64,000 bases of DNA, taken from contig JADKGB010000033.1 in the NCBI GenBank assembly GCA_016717225.1, positions 18,220 to 82,219 on the forward strand, read 5' to 3'. The notes beneath the pieces were generated by a model. The model was not told the origin of the DNA, did not search any database, and worked only from the letters and a program-made list of their open reading frames with translations. Both the position numbers and the translations under genes were made by a program. Numbering within the stretch: position 1 is the first letter of the stretch; every line of letters begins with the position of its first letter. This document shows positions 55,548 to 63,978 of this stretch, in pieces. This stretch comes from Flavobacteriales bacterium. GTDB lineage: Bacteria > Bacteroidota > Bacteroidia > Flavobacteriales_F > PHOS-HE28.

Positions 55548-58419
55548 ACACGAGAACAGGGCAAGCGCGTTAGGCGTTGACACGAAGTTGGAAGTGGAGG
55601 AAGCACCGATGGAGGATAACATCGAGGTGTACGGAGCGCGTGTTCACAACCTGAAGAACATCGACGTTCGTATCCCGCGTGAAAAGTTGGTGGTGATCAC
55701 AGGGCTCAGCGGAAGTGGCAAGAGCTCATTGGCGTTCGATACGATCCATGCCGAAGGACAACGGCGCTACATCGAAACGTTCAATGCCTATGCGCGCCAG
55801 TTCCTGGGCGGCATCGAACGACCGGATGTGGACCTGATCACAGGCTTGAGCCCGGTGATCGCGATCGAGCAGAAGACGATCAGCCGCAACCCACGAAGCA
55901 CAGTTGGTACGATCACCGAGATCTACGACCTGCTCCGCCTGCTCTACGCAAGGGCAGGTGACGCGTACAGCTACACCACCGGAGAGCGCATGGTGCGCTT
56001 CTCTGATCAACAGATCCAGGACACGCTGCTGAAAGAGCACAACGGAGAGGAAGTGCTGATCATGGCACCGCTGATCCGCGGGCGAAAAGGACATTACCGG
56101 GAGCTGTTCGAATTGTTGTTGCGCCAAGGATTCCTGCGAGCCAGGGTAGATGGCAAGGTGATCGATGTGAGCACCCGCCCACGGTTGGATCGGTACAAAG
56201 TGCACGATATCGAACTGGTCGTTGACCGCGTGAAAGTGAGCGAAGCCAATCGCAAACGACTGGTTGAAAGCTGCGATACCGCGCTCAAGCAAGGCAAAGG
56301 CAACATGCTCGTGATGGGCGTAAAGAGCGAAGAGGTCCGTTACCTCAGCCGCCACTTGATGTGCCCCACCAGTGGCCTCGCATACGAAGAGCCGGAACCG
56401 AATCTGTTCAGCTTCAACAGCCCTTATGGTGCATGCCCCAAGTGCAGCGGATTGGGCCAGATCACCGAAGTAGCCATAGACAAGATCGTTCCTGACCGCG
56501 CCAAGAGCTTGAAGAAAGGTGCGATACTACCGCTCGGCCCTTACAAGGGCTCCTGGGTCTTCAGGCAGATCGAGGCGGTGCTGGAGCATTTCGGCCATAC
56601 GCTCGATACGCCCTTCGCGGAACTGGATGACAACGTTCTCGCCGTGCTCCTGAACGGCATGGACGAGCCGTTGAAAGTGACCAGCAACGTGGGCCTCAGC
56701 GACCGTACGATCCAGTTCGAAGGCATCATCCCGTTCGTTCTGGGCCAAGCGGAAGAAGGAACAAAGAGTGCGGAGAAATGGGCGGAGCAGTTCACGCACA
56801 TGGTGGTCTGTCCTGAATGTGAAGGCACGCGGTTGAAGAAACTCGCGCGCTGGTTCCGCATTGCGGATACGGACATTACCCAGCTGTCCCGAATGAGCAT
56901 CGCTGCGTTGCACGCGCATATGCTGGCGCTACCCGAAAAGCTCGATGAACGGCAAGCGGTGATCGCTCGCGACGTGGTGAAGGAAGTTGCAGCCAGGAGC
57001 AAATTCCTCTTGGATGTAGGCCTCGAGTACCTCTCGTTGGACAGGAGTTCCCGCACGCTCAGCGGAGGTGAAGCACAGCGGATCCGGCTGGCCACACAGA
57101 TCGGCTCGCAGCTCACCGGCGTGCTCTACATTCTGGATGAGCCCAGCATCGGGCTGCACATGCGCGACGACCAACGCCTGATCGGCAGCCTGCGTGCCTT
57201 GCGCGACGGAGGCAATACGGTGCTGGTGGTAGAGCACGACAAGGAAATGATGATGAGTGCGGACCACATCATCGACATCGGCCCTGGGGCCGGTGTGCAT
57301 GGTGGCCACATCGTTGCTCAAGGAACCGCTGAGGAATTGCTCAAGAGCGATTCCATGACGGCCAAGTTCCTGCGTGGTGAAGAACGCATCGCCACGCCGA
57401 AAGAACGCCGGGCAGGGAACGGTAACCGTGTGGTGCTGAAGGGCGCTTCCGGAAACAATTTGAAGAAAGTGGACGTGGAGTTTCCGCTGGGTACGCTCAT
57501 CTGCGTAACCGGTGTAAGCGGCAGCGGCAAAAGCACCTTGATCGGCGATACGTTGTATCCGATCCTGAGCAAGACCTTCTATCGCAGCGAGATGCAGCCT
57601 CTGCCTTACAAGAGCATCGAAGGCCTGAAGCACATCGACAAAGTGATCGAAGTGGACCAGAGCCCGATCGGCCGCACACCGCGTAGCAACCCCGCCACCT
57701 ACACCGGGCTGTTCGACCATATCCGCGAGCTTTTCGCGCAGCTGCCATCGGCGAAGATCCGCGGGTACAAGCCGGGCCGTTTCAGTTTCAACACGGCGGG
57801 TGGTCGTTGCGAAACGTGCAAAGGTGCTGGCGTGCGCACCATCGAAATGAATTTTCTGCCGGATGTGAACGTGCCTTGCGAGACCTGTCGCGGCAAGCGG
57901 TACGACCGCGAAACACTGGAGGTGCGCTTCAAAGGCAAGAGTATTGCTGACGTGCTCGCGCTACCGGTCGAAGAAGCGATGAACGTTTTCTCCGAGATCC
58001 CCCAGCTCAGCATGAAGCTGAAAACCCTGCTGGATGTGGGCTTGGGCTACATCACCTTGGGCCAGAGCAGCACCACGTTGAGCGGGGGCGAAGCACAACG
58101 CATCAAGTTGGCAACCGAGCTGAGCAAGCGCGATACCGGTAGCACCTTCTACATACTGGACGAGCCTACCACCGGCTTGCACTTCGAGGATATCCGTCAA
58201 CTGGTTGGCGTGCTCGATCGCTTGGTGAACGCCGGCAACACCGTGCTGGTGATCGAACACAACATGGACATCATCAAAGTGGCCGATCACGTGATCGATA
58301 TGGGACCTGAAGGGGGCGATGGAGGAGGACGGGTTACGGCCAAAGGCACACCGGAAGAATTGGTGATGATGGGCCGTGGCTATACAGCGAAGTATCTTGA
58401 ACGCGAACTGAAGGCGTAG
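55540..58419 (+). CDS. uvrA: Excinuclease ABC subunit UvrA
   Basis: About 959 residues from the ATG at 55540; an ATG at 55610 (MEDNIEVYGARVHNLKNIDV) is an alternative. Two ABC modules: Walker A GLSGSGKSSLAFDT and GVSGSGKSTLIGDT; signature LSGGEAQRIRLATQI and LSGGEAQRIKLATEL. Zinc-finger cysteines appear in GACPKCSGLG and CETCKGAGV/CETCRGKRYD. UvrA recognises bulky DNA lesions with UvrB in nucleotide excision repair. The gene is intact over 2.9 kb. Confidence 0.97.
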   Translation: MSEHENRASALGVDTKLEVEEAPMEDNIEVYGARVHNLKNIDVRIPREKLVVITGLSGSGKSSLAFDTIHAEGQRRYIETFNAYARQFLGGIERPDVDLITGLSPVIAIEQKTISRNPRSTVGTITEIYDLLRLLYARAGDAYSYTTGERMVRFSDQQIQDTLLKEHNGEEVLIMAPLIRGRKGHYRELFELLLRQGFLRARVDGKVIDVSTRPRLDRYKVHDIELVVDRVKVSEANRKRLVESCDTALKQGKGNMLVMGVKSEEVRYLSRHLMCPTSGLAYEEPEPNLFSFNSPYGACPKCSGLGQITEVAIDKIVPDRAKSLKKGAILPLGPYKGSWVFRQIEAVLEHFGHTLDTPFAELDDNVLAVLLNGMDEPLKVTSNVGLSDRTIQFEGIIPFVLGQAEEGTKSAEKWAEQFTHMVVCPECEGTRLKKLARWFRIADTDITQLSRMSIAALHAHMLALPEKLDERQAVIARDVVKEVAARSKFLLDVGLEYLSLDRSSRTLSGGEAQRIRLATQIGSQLTGVLYILDEPSIGLHMRDDQRLIGSLRALRDGGNTVLVVEHDKEMMMSADHIIDIGPGAGVHGGHIVAQGTAEELLKSDSMTAKFLRGEERIATPKERRAGNGNRVVLKGASGNNLKKVDVEFPLGTLICVTGVSGSGKSTLIGDTLYPILSKTFYRSEMQPLPYKSIEGLKHIDKVIEVDQSPIGRTPRSNPATYTGLFDHIRELFAQLPSAKIRGYKPGRFSFNTAGGRCETCKGAGVRTIEMNFLPDVNVPCETCRGKRYDRETLEVRFKGKSIADVLALPVEEAMNVFSEIPQLSMKLKTLLDVGLGYITLGQSSTTLSGGEAQRIKLATELSKRDTGSTFYILDEPTTGLHFEDIRQLVGVLDRLVNAGNTVLVIEHNMDIIKVADHVIDMGPEGGDGGGRVTAKGTPEELVMMGRGYTAKYLERELKA

Positions 58420-58440
58420 TACCAGTTTTGAAAGAGCAGT

Positions 58441-58555
58441 TTCAACGCAGAGGCGCAGAGTATGCAGAGCTGCGCAGAGGTCAAGTTGGCGTATTTGCAC
58501 GATCCATTTCAACGCAGAGGCGCAGAGTATGCAGAGCTGCGCAGAGGTCAAGTTC
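58441..58555. repeat. 48-bp direct repeat pair with CGCAGAGGCGCAGAG core
   Basis: Copies at 58441-58488 and 58508-58555 are the same apart from their surroundings. A complementary stretch (TTTGCGCCTTTGCG) lies about 40 bp further on, so the region could form a hairpin. Intergenic between uvrA and the LOG gene; no gene. Confidence 0.85.
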
Positions 58556-58713
58556 GCTGAGAGAAAGCACGGCGCGAACTCCGCGTCCTTATTGTCTTTG
58601 CGCCTTTGCGTTTAGATTCACGCCGGAACGTCCACGACAATTTGCGAACAGCTTCTTACTGGTAGGCTGGCACACAACCGAACACTGCGATCGAACATCG
58701 ACAACGCTATAAC

Positions 58714-59466
58714 ATGGCAAAGACCACCAAACCACCTGCACCGATCGCCAACGGAGGCGATGAGCACGAGCGCCGCATCAAGAACGCGTTCAAGCGCAAG
58801 GGCTGGAGCGAGGTGCGCGCCAACGACAGTTGGGCCATCTTCAAGATCATGAGCGAGTTCGTTGAGGGTTTCGAAGCCATGCAGCGGATCCGTCCCTGTG
58901 TGAGCATCTTCGGCAGCGCCCGCACGGCAGCAGACAAACCAGAATTCAAGCTGGCGGAAGAGATCGCCTTCCTGTTGACCGGTCACGGCTACGGTGTGAT
59001 CACCGGTGGTGGCCCCGGCATCATGGAAGCGGCCAACAAAGGCGCGCAGCGCGGTGGGGGCACCAGCGTGGGCCTCAACATCGAGCTGCCGTTCGAGCAG
59101 GAACCGAACCCGTACATCGACAAAGGGAAGAGCATCAACTTCGATTACTTCTTCGTGCGCAAGGTCATGTTCATCAAGTACAGCCAGGGCTTTATCGTAT
59201 TGCCCGGTGGCTTCGGTACCATCGACGAACTCTTCGAAGCGCTCACCTTGATCCAAACGCAGAAGATCGCGCGCTTCCCCATCATCCTCGTGGGCAAAGC
59301 CTACTGGCAAGGCCTGCTCGATTGGATCAAGACCACCATGGGCGAGCAGCACGCGAACATCAACCTCGTGGATATGGAACTCTTCAGCACCGTGGATACC
59401 GCCGAAGAAGCTGTTGAGGCCATCGACAAGTTCTACAGCAAGTACATGCTGAAGCCGAACTTCTGA
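58714..59466 (+). CDS. LOG-family nucleotide-binding protein (putative nucleoside monophosphate phosphoribohydrolase)
   Basis: 250 residues. The family is clear from VSIFGSARTA, GVITGGGPGIMEAANKGAQR (GGGxGIMEAxNKGA) and FIVLPGGFGTIDELFEAL (PGGxGTxxE, catalytic). Members of the LOG/TIGR00730 family release the base from nucleoside monophosphates. The N-terminal 60 residues (KTTKPPAPIANGGDEHERR) are a basic extension. Cytoplasmic. Confidence 0.9.
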   Translation: MAKTTKPPAPIANGGDEHERRIKNAFKRKGWSEVRANDSWAIFKIMSEFVEGFEAMQRIRPCVSIFGSARTAADKPEFKLAEEIAFLLTGHGYGVITGGGPGIMEAANKGAQRGGGTSVGLNIELPFEQEPNPYIDKGKSINFDYFFVRKVMFIKYSQGFIVLPGGFGTIDELFEALTLIQTQKIARFPIILVGKAYWQGLLDWIKTTMGEQHANINLVDMELFSTVDTAEEAVEAIDKFYSKYMLKPNF

Positions 59467-59613
59467 AGAGAAAGAGTTGCGTTTGTGGTGGCTCTGGCCA
59501 ACGAAATGGGGACATAGAGCGGGAAAGGGCTCACTCGGTGGAACCAAGCGAGACCGGGGCGTTCGATGCTGGTTCCATGTGCGCTGCGAAGTCCCTGACT
59601 TCATTTCGTGTTT

Positions 59614-61092
59614 TCATTCCACTATGAGTTTCCCACCTGCCAACCAGCGCTTGCTATCGGCCAAGTGTATGTAGTAGGTGCCACTGGCAAGACCACTTAA
59701 AACGAGCGCGCCAGTGATCACATTCAAGTTCTCTGGCGCGGGTTGTTGCAACACCACACGCCCTTGTGCATCCAACAAAAACAACTGCAATGCGCCAGTG
59801 GTTGTAAAGCCTTCGGGTAGGCTCAGCGCTACGTGCGTTTGCTCGCTTGCCGGGTTGGGGCTTATGGCCAATTGGCCGTTGAACAGATCGGTGTATTCCT
59901 GCACACCCACGCTGCCGCAGCCGGGTACCAAGCAACCGGCGCTATCCAGTTTTAGTAGCCAGAGTTGAGCGTACGGAAAGTCGCCGCCATTAGTCTCGCC
60001 GGTTAGCACCAAACCGCCATCGCTGGTGCGCTTTACATCGTAGAAGATCTGGTCGTCATTGCTCTGGAAGCTGGGGTAGTGCGCATAGAAGCGTTGCCAC
60101 AACGTGTTGCCCTCGCTATCCAACTGGAACAGCATGCCCACTTGGCCGTGTATGGTGTCGCGTAACCAACCCGCTACTATGAAAGTGCCGTCGGGGTTCT
60201 CGAAACCTGCGTTTAGATAGCTAGCCCAATCATTAAATGAAGCGGCAATTGGTTCTTCCAACCACTGCAACGCACCGTTACGGCTGTACTTCACAATTTT
60301 CGCACGACCAGGCGTTACTCCATCGCCCCTGCTGCCAAGGGCAACTATACTACTATCACGGGTTGCTATGAGCTGGTGGTGATTGCCATAGATGGCATCG
60401 GTGCGTCTCCAGAGTTCATTACCGATGGTATCGCTGCAAATGAGAACGGACCTTCCGTAGTTCGCACCAACACTTCCACGGCCCGTTACATAAATGCGCC
60501 CATCCTTTCCCTCTTCCACATCTTCGGGGTCGAAGTCCTGGAAGGCGTAGTACGCGAGCGAATCACCTAATGTGTCCAAGACGTAGACGTAGGCTTCTTC
60601 GGGGAGTTCGTGCAAGCCCGATATCAGGAGCCTGGATCTTCTGGTCATCGCAAAACCTCGCATGAGAAAGGTAGTATCAACGTCGATCAATCTTGTCCAG
60701 ACAGTATCACCTTGCAGGTCGAATTTGTATAAGAACAAGCTATCTATAATGTTTCCAGGCAAGGCTCTGGCCACACCAGCGAAGTACCCATTGTACACGG
60801 CTACCACAGGAGAATATCTTCCCATCCAATCAATCACCGGTGTTTCCACGAATCGTTCGTCGATCCTGTTGCCGACATTATCGAAAAGGGTGGAATAGAG
60901 GTCCTGCGTATCATCATTCAACCTTCGCTGCAAGCTGAAAAGCCGATAGCCCAAATCAGTTTCAAAAACTGAAACACCAAAAGCAAAACCACCACCATTG
61001 TTCACATACGCAGAATCGAACCGCACCACCTCCTGGCCCTGCGAACGCAGGGCCAGGAGATTTAGCAGTGCGATGAATATCGTGGTACGCAT
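59614..61092 (-). CDS. Secreted protein with T9SS sorting-like domain
   Basis: 492 residues, intact. Signal peptide MRTTIFIALLNLLALRSQG. The body has repeated segments of the type IVKYSRNGALQW, GLVLTGETNGGDFPYAQLWL and LFQLDSEGNTLWQRF, a propeller-like pattern of Trp/Asp-rich blades found in T9SS cargo. The C-terminus (LAISPNPASEQTHVAL, LLDAQGRVVLQQP, SGTYYIHLADSKRWLAGG) is a type A sorting domain. Function unknown. It starts 3 bp after the stop of the neighbour at 61096. Confidence 0.87.
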   Translation of the reverse strand: MRTTIFIALLNLLALRSQGQEVVRFDSAYVNNGGGFAFGVSVFETDLGYRLFSLQRRLNDDTQDLYSTLFDNVGNRIDERFVETPVIDWMGRYSPVVAVYNGYFAGVARALPGNIIDSLFLYKFDLQGDTVWTRLIDVDTTFLMRGFAMTRRSRLLISGLHELPEEAYVYVLDTLGDSLAYYAFQDFDPEDVEEGKDGRIYVTGRGSVGANYGRSVLICSDTIGNELWRRTDAIYGNHHQLIATRDSSIVALGSRGDGVTPGRAKIVKYSRNGALQWLEEPIAASFNDWASYLNAGFENPDGTFIVAGWLRDTIHGQVGMLFQLDSEGNTLWQRFYAHYPSFQSNDDQIFYDVKRTSDGGLVLTGETNGGDFPYAQLWLLKLDSAGCLVPGCGSVGVQEYTDLFNGQLAISPNPASEQTHVALSLPEGFTTTGALQLFLLDAQGRVVLQQPAPENLNVITGALVLSGLASGTYYIHLADSKRWLAGGKLIVE

Positions 61093-61095
61093 GCT

Positions 61096-61479
61096 TCAGT
61101 GTTTCACTACCAAACGCGCCACCGCAGCGCGATCACCGAGTGTTACTGTATACATGCCTTCCGCTAGTTGCGCAACGGGTAAGTGGTGCAAGCCTGCACT
61201 TTCCAGGTTACCGGTGGCCACCAAGGCACCGAGCGCATCTTCAACCGTGAAGCTAGCACCCTTCAATTCTGGTGCGAACACCAACATGGCTTCATCGGCG
61301 GCGGGTGTTGGATAAATGCCCAGTGCCGGTTGTTCCACAGCATCAACATGTGTGTCGCTGCCGAAGTGCATTGATTTCGTCTTAACCGGGAAGCGTGGTT
61401 CTACATCCACAATGCCGTAACCATGGCCAGCTAAAATGCCTGCGAAGAGCGCGGCGCCTTGGTAACACCTGTTCTTCAT
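61096..61479 (-). CDS. Short exported protein made mostly of a T9SS sorting-like domain
   Basis: 127 residues. A weak signal peptide (MKNRCYQGAALFAGILAGHG) is followed by a linker, then the sorting-like domain (LGIYPTPAADEAMLVF, VEDALGALVATGNLESAG, LAEGMYTVTLGDRAAVARL). There is no room for a cargo domain, so this could be a remnant of a larger gene or a real mini-protein. Probably co-transcribed with the T9SS protein downstream. Confidence 0.65.
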   Translation of the reverse strand: MKNRCYQGAALFAGILAGHGYGIVDVEPRFPVKTKSMHFGSDTHVDAVEQPALGIYPTPAADEAMLVFAPELKGASFTVEDALGALVATGNLESAGLHHLPVAQLAEGMYTVTLGDRAAVARLVVKH

Positions 61480-61995
61480 GGTCTTCCTGTTTTGAAACCT
61501 TCGGCTTTATCGCTTCGGGTCGTTGTCCATTCAATAATCAAATGCGTTGTTGGAGCAACGCACACCAGGAGCTTGGTGAATGTAGATGGAAAGGATGATC
61601 CCCTCACTTCGCGCGAGCGTCCGCGCTCGTGTGCCAGTCCATACTCGTGCAAGGTCTTTGTTCTCTTGACCCTGTGCACATTGGCTCAGGGGTTCAGGTT
61701 TTCTGGGCGGTTGGGGTAGTGGGTTCGGGCGGTCCGGTAGCTTTTCAGTCCCGGCGAAGGCCGGGATAGGCTCAGTGGTTTTGGGTTATTGGTCTCGGTG
61801 GTTTTAGGTTCGTGGTCTCAGGCCCAAAGACCATTGGCCGAAGCGGCCACCGAATACCAACCCGGCATTCGCCGGATCCGAGAACCCTTCCGCCTCCGGC
61901 GGCTTGAAAGCCGAGAACCGCAGACCCCATGCCAACATTCGCCGGCAACTTCGAGCCGGACCACTGGAACTTACCAACCATTCTTCAAAACCGGA
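61480..61995. other. Intergenic region with series of GC-rich hairpins
   Basis: No gene is visible. Hairpins include TCCCGGC-GAAG-GCCGGGA (61749-61766), GGCCG-AAG-CGGCC near 61843, CCGGC-ATTC-GCCGG near 61862 and CCGCC/GGCGG near 61890. The first resembles REP sequences common in many genomes. Confidence 0.65.
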
Positions 61996-62000
61996 AAAAA

Positions 62001-62018
62001 TACCCTGAACTGGGTATT
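62001..62018 (+). promoter_or_regulatory. Conserved dyad, locus 2 (operator or promoter element)
   Basis: ATACCCTGAACTGGGTAT: 6-bp arms, 6-bp spacer, 36 bp before the chosen start of the LuxR-type gene. The 25-nt block 61997-62021 equals 22780-22804 (opposite strand) except one base. A second imperfect repeat (GGCCA/TGGCC, near 62033-62050) lies between it and the start. Confidence 0.72.
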
Positions 62019-62053
62019 GCCGGGGCCAGAGGGCCATTTGAACTTTGGCCTCC

Positions 62054-62335
62054 ATGCCAAAGAACCCGACTCTGCGCATGGAGCCGCTTACGGAGAGGGA
62101 GCGGCTGTACATTGTACTGGCTTGCCGCAAGCCCGAGCCCAGCAAGGCGGAGATCGCGGTGGCCATGGGCAAGATCAGTGAGAAAACGGTGGAGCGCTTC
62201 CGGTGCAAGGCGTACGAGAAGCTGGGTGTGCATACCAAAGTGGAGCTGTACATAAAGGCCGTGGAGATGGGGCTGATCACCTGTGCCTGTGTATTGGCGC
62301 GGGAGCGGCGAGAAGGAATGCTCACGCCGCCATGA
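62054..62335 (+). CDS. LuxR-type (GerE) HTH regulator
   Basis: 93 residues from the ATG at 62054 (MPKNPTLRMEPLTERER); 62045 and 62078 are alternatives. The HTH reads LTERERLYIVLACRKPEPSK, IAVAMGKISEKTVERFRCKA, YEKLGVHTKVELYIKAVEMG. The SEKTVE-like turn and recognition helix is typical of the LuxR C-terminal domain. There is no receiver or sensor domain, so it is a stand-alone DNA-binding protein. Overlaps the next gene (ATGA). Confidence 0.87.
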   Translation: MPKNPTLRMEPLTERERLYIVLACRKPEPSKAEIAVAMGKISEKTVERFRCKAYEKLGVHTKVELYIKAVEMGLITCACVLARERREGMLTPP

Positions 62336-62718
62336 GCAACGAAGCGCCGGGCCGCTGGCCCTTCCAGCTGATGCCCATCGAGGTGGTGGTGGATGAGGAG
62401 GCCATCGGCATCGCCCTGCGTGCACGCGAAGAGGGCGATGAGACATGGGTGCCCATAAGCGCGGGCTTCGCAGAGGAACTGCGCGCGGACGCGGAGGTGG
62501 CGCGCATCGAATGGGGCGTGGCCCTGATACCCCAAACCCGGCGGTGGGATATGAACACCATGTGCTATTGCGTGTTGCTGGCGGACAAGCACCGCTGGCG
62601 CAGCCATGGGCTGCTGCGCATCCTGTCTTTCGCCGAGTTCGCCGACTGGCAAGATGAATGGGACGCGGGCTCCGGCTCCTGGGCCCGCGGTGGGGAAGGT
62701 GGCTTTATCCGGTTGTGA
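62332..62718 (+). CDS. Small protein of unknown function, co-transcribed with LuxR-type regulator
   Basis: 128 residues, ATGA overlap with the regulator. I do not recognise the family. Visible parts are FQLMPIEVVVDEEAIGIAL, WVPISAGFAEELRADAEVA and RWRSHGLLRILSFAEFADWQ. It is acidic, with no signal peptide or membrane segment. The 42-bp array starts 26 bp after its stop. Confidence 0.6.
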   Translation: MSNEAPGRWPFQLMPIEVVVDEEAIGIALRAREEGDETWVPISAGFAEELRADAEVARIEWGVALIPQTRRWDMNTMCYCVLLADKHRWRSHGLLRILSFAEFADWQDEWDAGSGSWARGGEGGFIRL

Positions 62719-62743
62719 TCCTGCGGGCCGGCCAGTGCATGTT

Positions 62744-63163
62744 GCGCGGCATGAGGTACATCTCATCGCGCAACCTGTTCATGTTGCGCGGAAAGAGGTC
62801 CATGTTATCGCTCAACATGTTCCTATTGCGCGGAAAGAGGTCCATGTCATCGCTCAACATGTTCCTGTTGCGCGGAAAGAGGTCCATGTCATCGCTCAAC
62901 ATGTCCATGTTGCGCGGAAAGAGGTCCATGTCATCGCTCATCATGTCCATGTTGCGCGGAAAGAGGTCCATGTCATCGCTCAACATGTTCCTGTTGCGCG
63001 GAAAGAGGTCCATGTCATCGCTCAACATGTTCCTGTTGCGCGGAAAGAGGTCCATGTCATCGCTCATCATGTCCATGTTGCGCGGAATGTGGTCCATGTC
63101 ATCGCTCAACATGTCCATGTTGCGTGGAAAGAGGTCCATGTTATCGCTCGACCGGTCAAGGTC
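62744..63163. repeat. 42-bp tandem repeat array, ten units
   Basis: The core GCGCGGAAAGAGGTCCATG recurs at 62744, 62786, 62828, 62870, 62912, 62954, 62996, 63038, 63080 and 63122, exactly 42 bp apart. First, ninth and tenth copies differ in a few bases. Several units contain CAACATGTCCATGTTG, an inverted repeat with 7-bp arms. As 42 is divisible by 3, frames stay open on both strands, but no ribosome site or start supports translation. The period is four helical turns. The remaining 63164-63336 stretch holds no gene. Confidence 0.95.
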
Positions 63164-63235
63164 TACCGTGCTGCGAAAGCGGCTCCCTACTTATAGGTAT
63201 AGCTGGTGCAGCGGACAGGGGTACCCGAACCGGGA

Positions 63236-63253
63236 GTGGGGAGAATTCCCCAC
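63236..63253. promoter_or_regulatory. Palindrome upstream of FN3 gene, locus 2
   Basis: GTGGGGAGAATTCCCCAC: 6-bp arms with a 6-bp spacer, the same geometry as the dyad at 62001 but different sequence. It lies 84 bp before the FN3 start. Confidence 0.4.
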
Positions 63254-63336
63254 GGGTGTGCTGCATCTTTCGGAAGGAGGCATGGGTAAAAGGGGTCATA
63301 GGCGCCGGACACCGCTGACTGTGTCCAACAGAAGTC

Positions 63337-63951
63337 ATGGCAACAGCCAAAATGGGCCTGCAAGGCCTCCCTGCCACGGGGATCGTGGCCAAGTCGCAGG
63401 GCATCCAGGAGAAAATGGATGGCAATGCGCTGTATCCCGCTGCGGACCCCACACCGGCGGCAATGCAAACCGATATCGATGCCTTGGCGGCGGCCAATGC
63501 AGAGGTGTCGAACAATGGGGGCAAAGCCGCCTATCAGGCGCGCAACGTGGCCGAGAAGAAGGTGCGTGCGAACCTGAAGAAATGGGTGGGTTACGTACAA
63601 ATGGTATCGGGCGGCGACAAGGACAAGATCCTTTTGAGCGGCTTCGGTATCGCAGAACGTGGCACGCCTTACGGCCAGCCCCAACCGCCCCTGAACCTGA
63701 ACGCTCGCCTGACCCGCACGGCCAACCGTGTGGCGTTGTTCTGGGAGTATCAGCCGGGGGTTGATGTGCACCATGTGTTCGTGAGCAAGAGCAACGACCC
63801 GTTCGCGTGGGAGTTGATCGGCTCTACCACCAAGTGCCGTTTTGATGTGAACAGCCTGCCGAGCGGGGAAGCCCGTTGGTTCGCTGTAACGGCCATCGGC
63901 GCTGCCGGTGAAAGCACCAAGAGCGACGTGCTCCTGGCCCGTGCCGCCTGA
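63337..63951 (+). CDS. FN3-domain protein, locus 2 copy
   Basis: 204 residues from the ATG at 63337 (MATAKMGLQGLPATG). The N-terminal 110 residues are helical (MQTDIDALAAANAEVSNNGG, VRANLKKWVGYVQMVSGGDK). Residues about 118-204 look like a fibronectin type III domain (PPLNLNARLTRTANRVALFW, GEARWFAVTAIGAAGESTK). No signal peptide. Full-length homologue of the protein at 21013-21633, with the same length and the same RAA end. A hairpin follows 27 bp after its stop. The function is unknown. Confidence 0.75.
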   Translation: MATAKMGLQGLPATGIVAKSQGIQEKMDGNALYPAADPTPAAMQTDIDALAAANAEVSNNGGKAAYQARNVAEKKVRANLKKWVGYVQMVSGGDKDKILLSGFGIAERGTPYGQPQPPLNLNARLTRTANRVALFWEYQPGVDVHHVFVSKSNDPFAWELIGSTTKCRFDVNSLPSGEARWFAVTAIGAAGESTKSDVLLARAA

Positions 63952-63978
63952 GGCGCTCAACGCTTCTTCAACGCAGGA

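Noticed and set aside
58618..59604. 328-residue minus-strand frame
   Set aside because: Antisense shadow of the LOG-family gene, which has clear catalytic motifs.
61804..62766. 320-residue minus-strand frame over the LuxR-type gene
   Set aside because: No recognisable domain; the plus-strand HTH gene and its overlapping partner explain the region better.
62744..63163. CRISPR array
   Set aside because: The units are nearly the same over the whole 42 bp, so there are no unique spacers, and no cas genes are near.
62606..63196. Long open frames through the 42-bp array on both strands, giving 14-residue repeats
   Set aside because: A period divisible by 3 keeps all frames open. There is no ribosome site, codon pattern or domain, and three mutually exclusive frames look equally good.
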